Below, one piece after another: positions 35,930 to 39,476 of a stretch of DNA of 39,476 nt (position 1 is its first letter; each line of letters begins with the position of its first letter). The position numbers and the translations under genes are program-made. A model generated the notes under the pieces. That model was given only the letters and a program-made list of their open reading frames with translations. It made no database searches and was not told where the DNA came from. The stretch is from an uncultured Methanobrevibacter sp. (GTDB taxonomy: Archaea; Methanobacteriota; Methanobacteria; Methanobacteriales; Methanobacteriaceae): positions 1-39,476 of the forward strand of contig CADBHR010000006.1 in the NCBI GenBank assembly GCA_902794475.1. Direction: 5' to 3'.

Positions 35930-36499
35930 ATGAACGAACAAGACTATGACGAACAGTTGACAAAGGCGGCAAATTTTCACGGTCACGTTTGCGGTGGAAT
36001 AGCTATCGGAACAAAGCTGGCTATGTATGGTTTGGAGCTGCTTGGAATGCCGTTAAACGAAAGGCATAAAAACTTAATAGTATTTTTGGAAATCGACAGA
36101 TGCATGTCTGATGCTGTCCAGTCAGTTACAGGATGTTCCATGGGCAAAAGAACCTTAAAACAGATGTATTACGGCAAGTTTGCAGCAACATTCTATAACC
36201 AGGACACCGGCGAGGCATTGAGGATAACTGATGCTGATGCAAACAAGAAATTCAAGGATGAGGAAACTAAAGAGGAAATGATTGCACGTTTCAGAAGGAC
36301 TCCTCCTGAAGAATTGTTCAAAGTCGATAAGGTAAGAATCGAATTGGGTCCTGGAGACATGCCCGGCAAACCTTACACCACTGCATTCTGTTCAGTTTGT
36401 GGCGAAAAGGTTTCTGATGGAAGGCATAAATTGATTGGAGGAAAACCGGTCTGCAAATCATGTGCCGAAGGGTCTTACTACGAAATAATTGAAGAATAA
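35930..36499 (+). CDS. FmdE-family protein with C-terminal zinc finger
   Basis: A 189-residue protein of the FmdE (formylmethanofuran dehydrogenase subunit E) family. The N-terminal domain holds the family motif FHGHVCGG (residues 16-23, Cys21) and a second Cys-containing helix, DRCMSDAVQSVTGCSMGKR. The C-terminus has a zinc finger (CSVCGEKV ... CKSC). FmdE was found with molybdenum formylmethanofuran dehydrogenase, but its homologues are widespread and their reaction is unproven. Its place as the last gene of a metal- or cofactor-type ABC operon suggests handling of an imported metal or corrinoid, or supply of metal to the dehydrogenase. Confident for family, not for function. Confidence 0.85.
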   Translation: MNEQDYDEQLTKAANFHGHVCGGIAIGTKLAMYGLELLGMPLNERHKNLIVFLEIDRCMSDAVQSVTGCSMGKRTLKQMYYGKFAATFYNQDTGEALRITDADANKKFKDEETKEEMIARFRRTPPEELFKVDKVRIELGPGDMPGKPYTTAFCSVCGEKVSDGRHKLIGGKPVCKSCAEGSYYEIIEE

Positions 36500-36518
36500 C
36501 TTTGATATTTTTATTCTT
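36492..36518 (+). terminator. Stem-loop with FmdE stop codon in the stem
   Basis: AAGAATAA (36492-36499) pairs with TTATTCTT (36511-36518). The TAA stop forms the end of the left arm. A T-rich but interrupted tract follows. Confidence 0.4.
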
Positions 36519-36711
36519 AATTAATTTCTTATATTTTTTATTTTTAATCAAAATTTTCTATTTAATTTAATTTTAACTAATTTTTATTTATTATCTATTT
36601 AAATTAAAGTCATTAAATCTATTAAATTATTTTTTAATTATGCATTACGATATGTTTATATATTCATGTTGTTTAATATTAAATTAGATAAAGAATATTA
36701 AAGGTTTGAAA

Positions 36712-37362
36712 ATGGATCTGATTGGAGGATATCTTTTATTGCTGTTGGTGTTATTTACTGCCAATATTGCTTTGATACTTGGAAACTATAAGTTCAACAA
36801 CGTTAAGTTAATCGTGGCTTCAGCAATATCTTTTGCCATCTCTTTTTCATTGATGTATCTCTCAAGTTATCTGAACACTCAGTTGGCATTCCTGTTGGAT
36901 AATTTCAGTTACATATTTTTTATAATTGCATTAATAATCATTGTTTCAATGATATGTTATGTAAAAAGGGATAAATTACAGGCATCATTGTATGCGGTGA
37001 TGATTGCATTCCTAATTTCAATGGTTTTATTTGCATCTCAAGCGACTCTAGACATTTTCACCATGTTATTGTATTCTTTATTAGTTTTTGTTATTTTATT
37101 TGTTGTTTATCAGCTTACAAAATTATTGCATCATGCAAAAAGGGAATATCCTGTAATTGTTGGAGAATACATGTCCCTGTTTGCAGTATTGATGTTTATT
37201 TTTGCATTGACCTATAATTCCACTTTAAATTTAGATTACACAATGTTCAGTTCATTTTTGATTTTGACTCCGACATATCACCTGATCTATGTTATAATAG
37301 GAATTATTGTCGTTTTGGTTGTAGGCGTACTTATAAATGATAGTAAAGGGGGAAATTCATGA
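36712..37362 (+). CDS. Six-TM membrane protein upstream of ExbB-type channel
   Basis: A protein of about 216 residues with six to seven hydrophobic segments and few charged loops. I do not recognise a catalytic motif. In other methanogens a transporter-like protein (possibly DUF2162) precedes an ExbB and DUF2149 pair, and this gene has the right place and size, but that label is tentative. An in-frame TTG at 36706 is part of the AAGGTTTG ribosome-binding region, so the ATG at 36712 is the better start. A TTTATATATT box near 36655 gives a leader of about 30 bases. It overlaps the ExbB-type gene by four bases, so the three genes form one operon. Confidence 0.65.
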   Translation: MDLIGGYLLLLLVLFTANIALILGNYKFNNVKLIVASAISFAISFSLMYLSSYLNTQLAFLLDNFSYIFFIIALIIIVSMICYVKRDKLQASLYAVMIAFLISMVLFASQATLDIFTMLLYSLLVFVILFVVYQLTKLLHHAKREYPVIVGEYMSLFAVLMFIFALTYNSTLNLDYTMFSSFLILTPTYHLIYVIIGIIVVLVVGVLINDSKGGNS

Positions 37363-38000
37363 TACTTCAGGGAACCGAAACGTTAACCTCATTGATTCAT
37401 ATAATTTCTGAAAGCCTGCTGACGCCGGTTGTGATTTTAATTATAATAGTTGTGGTCATTGTAATTCTGGCTTTCGGAGGTTTGATTAATGAATATATTT
37501 CAAGAAAACCAATAACATCAAAGGATTTGGAAAATTTAGTAAGAAGGGTTTCATTTTCAGCTAATGTTAATCAAATGAAAGATGAAATTAAAAACAGTAG
37601 TTTGTTCGATTATCAAAAGGAAGTTCTGACAAGGATTGCCGATAATCATGATATCGGACTGGATGCCAGAAAGGCTCTAGCCAGCGAATTGATTTCAGCA
37701 GAGGAGACCAGACTGATTAAAAAGACCAACAAGACAGATATTATTGTGCGTGTAGGCCCTATCTTGGGTTTGCTCGGTACATTAATCCCATTAGGTCCGG
37801 GTTTGGCAGCTCTTGGTACTGGAGACATTGCAACCCTTGCGCAATCCTTGACAATAGCATTTGATACAACAGTTACAGGATTGTCTGCAGGTGCTGTTGC
37901 TTTTTTCGTTTCAAAATATAAAAAGCAATGGTATGAAACAGAACTGATTGATATGGAGACAGTTGCTGAAGCGGAACTTGAAACTATAAACAAATGGTGA
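37359..38000 (+). CDS. MotA/TolQ/ExbB-type proton channel protein
   Basis: A 213-residue membrane protein. One segment lies near the N-terminus (about 18-45), then a cytoplasmic stretch (about 50-125), then the paired TolQ/ExbB hallmark segments: VGPILGLLGTLIPLGPGLAA and SLTIAFDTTVTGLSAGAVAF (about 127-188). These proteins surround an ExbD or MotB helix and turn ion flow into mechanical work. The partner is the next gene. Archaea without an outer membrane or an MotAB-type flagellum have no known use for TonB-type energisation, so the task must be at the cell surface or in transport. The ATGA overlap couples it to the upstream membrane protein. Confidence 0.85.
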   Translation: MILQGTETLTSLIHIISESLLTPVVILIIIVVVIVILAFGGLINEYISRKPITSKDLENLVRRVSFSANVNQMKDEIKNSSLFDYQKEVLTRIADNHDIGLDARKALASELISAEETRLIKKTNKTDIIVRVGPILGLLGTLIPLGPGLAALGTGDIATLAQSLTIAFDTTVTGLSAGAVAFFVSKYKKQWYETELIDMETVAEAELETINKW

Positions 38001-38004
38001 TTTC

Positions 38005-38304
38005 ATGCTTAGAAAAAGAAGAAGGATTTCAGATTCTGTCGATGACGACCCGATGGGAGGGTTAAATAACCTTTCCGATGCGATGCTTGTTTTGGCATTG
38101 GGCTTTTTGATTTTTGCAATAATGGCATTGTCTGCAAATCCTGATATGATTACGCAATCACAAACCACACAGGATGTTTCAACTGCGGAAACATTTTCAC
38201 AGAACTACACTGATGCGGGTGGGCTTGAAGACAGCGGCTACAGTGAAGTCGGGAAAGTGTATGAGGATCCGACCACTGGCGAGCTTGTGATGGTATCGGG
38301 CTAA
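38005..38304 (+). CDS. DUF2149 protein, ExbD/MotB-like
   Basis: A 99-residue protein with a basic and acidic cytoplasmic N-terminus, a single membrane segment (about 26-43) and an outside tail of about 55 residues. The membrane entry reads NLSDAMLVLALGFLIF, which lines up with the ExbD pattern FIDVMLVLLIIF, so Asp25 is probably the proton-carrying residue. The outside tail (GYSEVGKVYEDPTTGELVMV) is far shorter than in ExbD or MotB and carries no peptidoglycan-binding domain, as expected for a pseudomurein wall. It follows the channel gene by four bases. Together they could form a minimal ion-driven motor unit. Confidence 0.8.
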   Translation: MLRKRRRISDSVDDDPMGGLNNLSDAMLVLALGFLIFAIMALSANPDMITQSQTTQDVSTAETFSQNYTDAGGLEDSGYSEVGKVYEDPTTGELVMVSG

Positions 38305-38417
38305 TTTTTTTTAATTTTTTTATTTATACTTCATTTTTTTTATCTTATTTTATTTTAAATTACTTTATTTCATAAAATAAGTATTTTAATTCTTTTTTTA
38401 TCAGTTTTACGATGCAA

Positions 38418-38447
38418 GTAAGCGCTTACATTCGAAAATATTTATAC
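38418..38447 (+). promoter_or_regulatory. Palindrome and TATA-like box of the GSQY-repeat gene
   Basis: GTAAGCGCTTAC is a perfect 12-base palindrome (38418-38429), clearly richer in G and C than its surroundings. Four bases later comes GAAAATATTTATAC, a TFB-recognition plus TATA-like sequence. A dimeric regulator here could contact the basal factors directly. Confidence 0.5.
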
Positions 38448-38471
38448 ATGCTCTTGTTCATACAATTACTT

Positions 38472-38505
38472 GTGCCTAGAAGTGTTAATGTGATTAACAC
38501 TGCAC
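38472..38505 (+). promoter_or_regulatory. Leader stem-loop before the GSQY-repeat gene
   Basis: AGTGTTAAT (38481-38489) pairs perfectly with ATTAACACT (38493-38501) around a GTG loop. After a five-base bulge the outer GTGC and GCAC also pair. It ends 27 bases before the start codon in the expected transcript leader. A DNA inverted repeat bound by protein is the alternative. Confidence 0.45.
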
Positions 38506-38532
38506 CTCTCAAAATTATTAATGGGTGATATT

Positions 38533-38949
38533 ATGGTTATTTCAAAAAAATTATTAACTTTACTTGCAATATTTTGTGTAATTGCATCTGCTGGTGCAGC
38601 ATGTGCAGCTGATGCATACGGTGATGCTGGATATGATGAATTAAGCTACACTGATGACATTGGAGAGTGGGTGGGTAGTCAATACAGCGATGATAACCAA
38701 ACTGGTTGGGCTGGTAGTCAATACAATGACACTGACCAAGGTGGATATGCTGGTAGCCAATACAATGAAACTTTAGAAAATGCTGCTGCAAATGCTGCTG
38801 CCGGAGAACCAGTATCCGACTCTGTATCACAAAACATGACTGCTAATGCAACTTCCTCCCATACAATGTTAGAAACTGGTAACCCAATTTTAGCATTATT
38901 AGCAGTTGGTGCAGTTTTAGGCAGTTGTGCAGTATTAAAAAGAAAATAG
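38533..38949 (+). CDS. Small secreted GSQY-repeat protein with C-terminal anchor
   Basis: A 138-residue exported protein. The signal peptide (ending GAACAAD) is followed by an acidic region with three copies of a repeat, WVGSQYSDDNQ, WAGSQYNDTDQ and YAGSQYNET, an Ala-rich stretch, and a C-terminal TGNP motif, hydrophobic segment and KRK tail. This tail resembles a sortase- or archaeosortase-type sorting signal. Codon choice is like the ribosomal protein gene nearby, suggesting high expression. The ATG at 38533 follows GGTGATATT; the in-frame ATG at 38521 lies before that site and is unlikely. It has its own promoter but sits next to the ExbB/DUF2149 operon. Its function is unknown. Confidence 0.75.
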   Translation: MVISKKLLTLLAIFCVIASAGAACAADAYGDAGYDELSYTDDIGEWVGSQYSDDNQTGWAGSQYNDTDQGGYAGSQYNETLENAAANAAAGEPVSDSVSQNMTANATSSHTMLETGNPILALLAVGAVLGSCAVLKRK

Positions 38950-38962
38950 GATTATAATTTAC

Positions 38963-39000
38963 AAGCAGGATTTCATGTCCTGCTTTCAACTCTCTTTTTT
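38963..39000 (+). terminator. Terminator of the GSQY-repeat gene
   Basis: AAGCAGGA (38963-38970) pairs perfectly with TCCTGCTT (38978-38985) around a seven-base loop, 13 bases after the stop codon. A T-run follows at 38994-39000. Confidence 0.65.
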
Positions 39001-39039
39001 AATTTTCATTGATTTTTCTCTTTGAATAATCTATTTTTA

Positions 39040-39167
39040 CGATACATTTATAAATGCATAAAACAAATATTTGATTACTGTTATTTTTGTAGCAGTGATA
39101 ATTACTTTTTTTGGGATAAGTTCCCATATGGATGTGGCCCTCGTGGCTGAACAAAAAGGTGTTATTT
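39040..39167 (+). promoter_or_regulatory. Promoter and leader of rpl15e
   Basis: CGATACATTTATAAAT (39040-39055) is a strong TATA-like box, putting the transcript start near 39080 and leaving a leader close to 90 bases. In and around it lie a hairpin (ATTACTG with CAGTGAT, one wobble pair, 39074-39099), a T-run (39105-39112), a GGGA/TCCC hairpin (39113-39125) and a short open frame. The mix of hairpin and T-run could be attenuator-like. Confidence 0.4.
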
Positions 39168-39175
39168 ATGTATAA
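39128..39175 (+). CDS. Possible 15-codon leader peptide overlapping the rpl15e start
   Basis: ATG to TAA encodes [15 protein letters not shown] and spans the rpl15e ribosome-binding site (AAAAGGTG) and start codon in another frame. Its GCC, CTC and GTG codons stand out against the AT-rich surroundings. It could couple translation or control access to the rpl15e start. No strong ribosome-binding site of its own is seen, so it may simply be structured leader RNA. Confidence 0.25.
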   Translation: MDVALVAEQKGVIYV

Positions 39176-39476
39176 ATATATTAGAGACGCATGGAAAAAC
39201 CCAGATGAGTCCTACGTACGTGAACTCATGTGGCAAAGGGCTCCAAAATGGAGCAAACAAAAAGCAGTTCAAAGAATTGACAGACCTACCAGACTCGACA
39301 GAGCTAGAAGTTTAGGTTACAGAGCTAAAAAAGGTTTCGTATTAGTAAGAACCAGAGTAAGACGTGGTGGAAGAAGAAAAACCCGTCGTTTCAATGGTCG
39401 TAAACCTAAAAGAATGGGTGTAAACAAAATTACCCAAGCAAAATCCATTCAAAGAATTGCTGAAGAACGTGTAGCT
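39168..39476 (+). CDS. rpl15e: 50S ribosomal protein L15e (3' end beyond window)
   Basis: The first 103 codons of an archaeal and eukaryotic-type large-subunit ribosomal protein; no stop is reached before the window ends. The basic sequence starts [20 protein letters not shown] and contains [34 protein letters not shown] and [19 protein letters not shown], all characteristic of L15e. The family is usually about 195 residues, so roughly half is present. The ribosome-binding site is AAAGGTGTTATTT. Codons are strongly biased (CGT, GGT, AAA), as expected of a highly expressed gene. It marks the return from accessory DNA to the housekeeping genome. Confidence 0.95.
   Translation, partial: MYKYIRDAWKNPDESYVRELMWQRAPKWSKQKAVQRIDRPTRLDRARSLGYRAKKGFVLVRTRVRRGGRRKTRRFNGRKPKRMGVNKITQAKSIQRIAEERVA

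Overview
The window is AT-rich archaeal DNA, almost certainly from Methanobrevibacter or a close relative in the Methanobacteriaceae. The support is the tail of an energy-converting [NiFe]-hydrogenase A (eha) operon, several adhesin-like surface proteins built from beta-helix and Ig-like repeats, an archaeal ribosomal protein L15e, TATA-type promoters and AT-rich gene ends. The species is not determined.

15-9401: one tightly packed same-strand block. It carries the catalytic and electron-transfer end of eha (ehaN, ehaO, the six-cluster polyferredoxin ehaP, the ten-cluster polyferredoxin ehaQ), then ehaR (HAD-like), ehaS (formyltransferase-like) and ehaT (PfkB kinase-like). A further polyferredoxin with partly degenerate clusters, a CBS-pair protein and an NAD-dependent sugar epimerase follow. 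Eha is known to use the membrane ion gradient to make reduced ferredoxin from H2, which replenishes the methanogenic cycle.

9402-16076: accessory region with a secreted adhesin-like protein ending in a Cys/His/Asn peptidase domain, a 33-residue zinc ribbon followed by a decayed second ribbon, an orphan transposase-type helix-turn-helix protein, a 14-TM drug exporter and a membrane-anchored adhesin-like protein.

16173-19519: a block of genes of bacterial flavour. A tocopherol-cyclase-like protein overlaps a phytol/dolichol-kinase-like membrane enzyme. Next come two small 2TM proteins, a LytTR DNA-binding protein and its DUF3021-type membrane partner.

19529-30994: an adhesin cluster with one intact gene on the minus strand, two on the plus strand, and one very large plus-strand gene broken by two frame lesions. 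The 554-base divergent region holds two copies of the palindrome TTATCGATAA flanking a TATA-like box. A third copy lies just after the TATA-like box of the iron-type ABC transporter at 33 kb, suggesting a shared regulator.

31158-36499: a DUF3795 zinc protein divergent from a GT4 glycosyltransferase, then an operon for a FecBCD-type ABC transporter with an FmdE-family protein as its last gene.

36712-39476: a multi-TM protein, a MotA/TolQ/ExbB-type channel and an ExbD-like DUF2149 protein, followed by a small secreted GSQY-repeat protein with a C-terminal sorting-like signal, and finally the start of rpl15e, which runs off the window. No tRNA, rRNA or CRISPR array was seen. Many transcription units end in a stem-loop folded over the stop codon followed by T-rich DNA.
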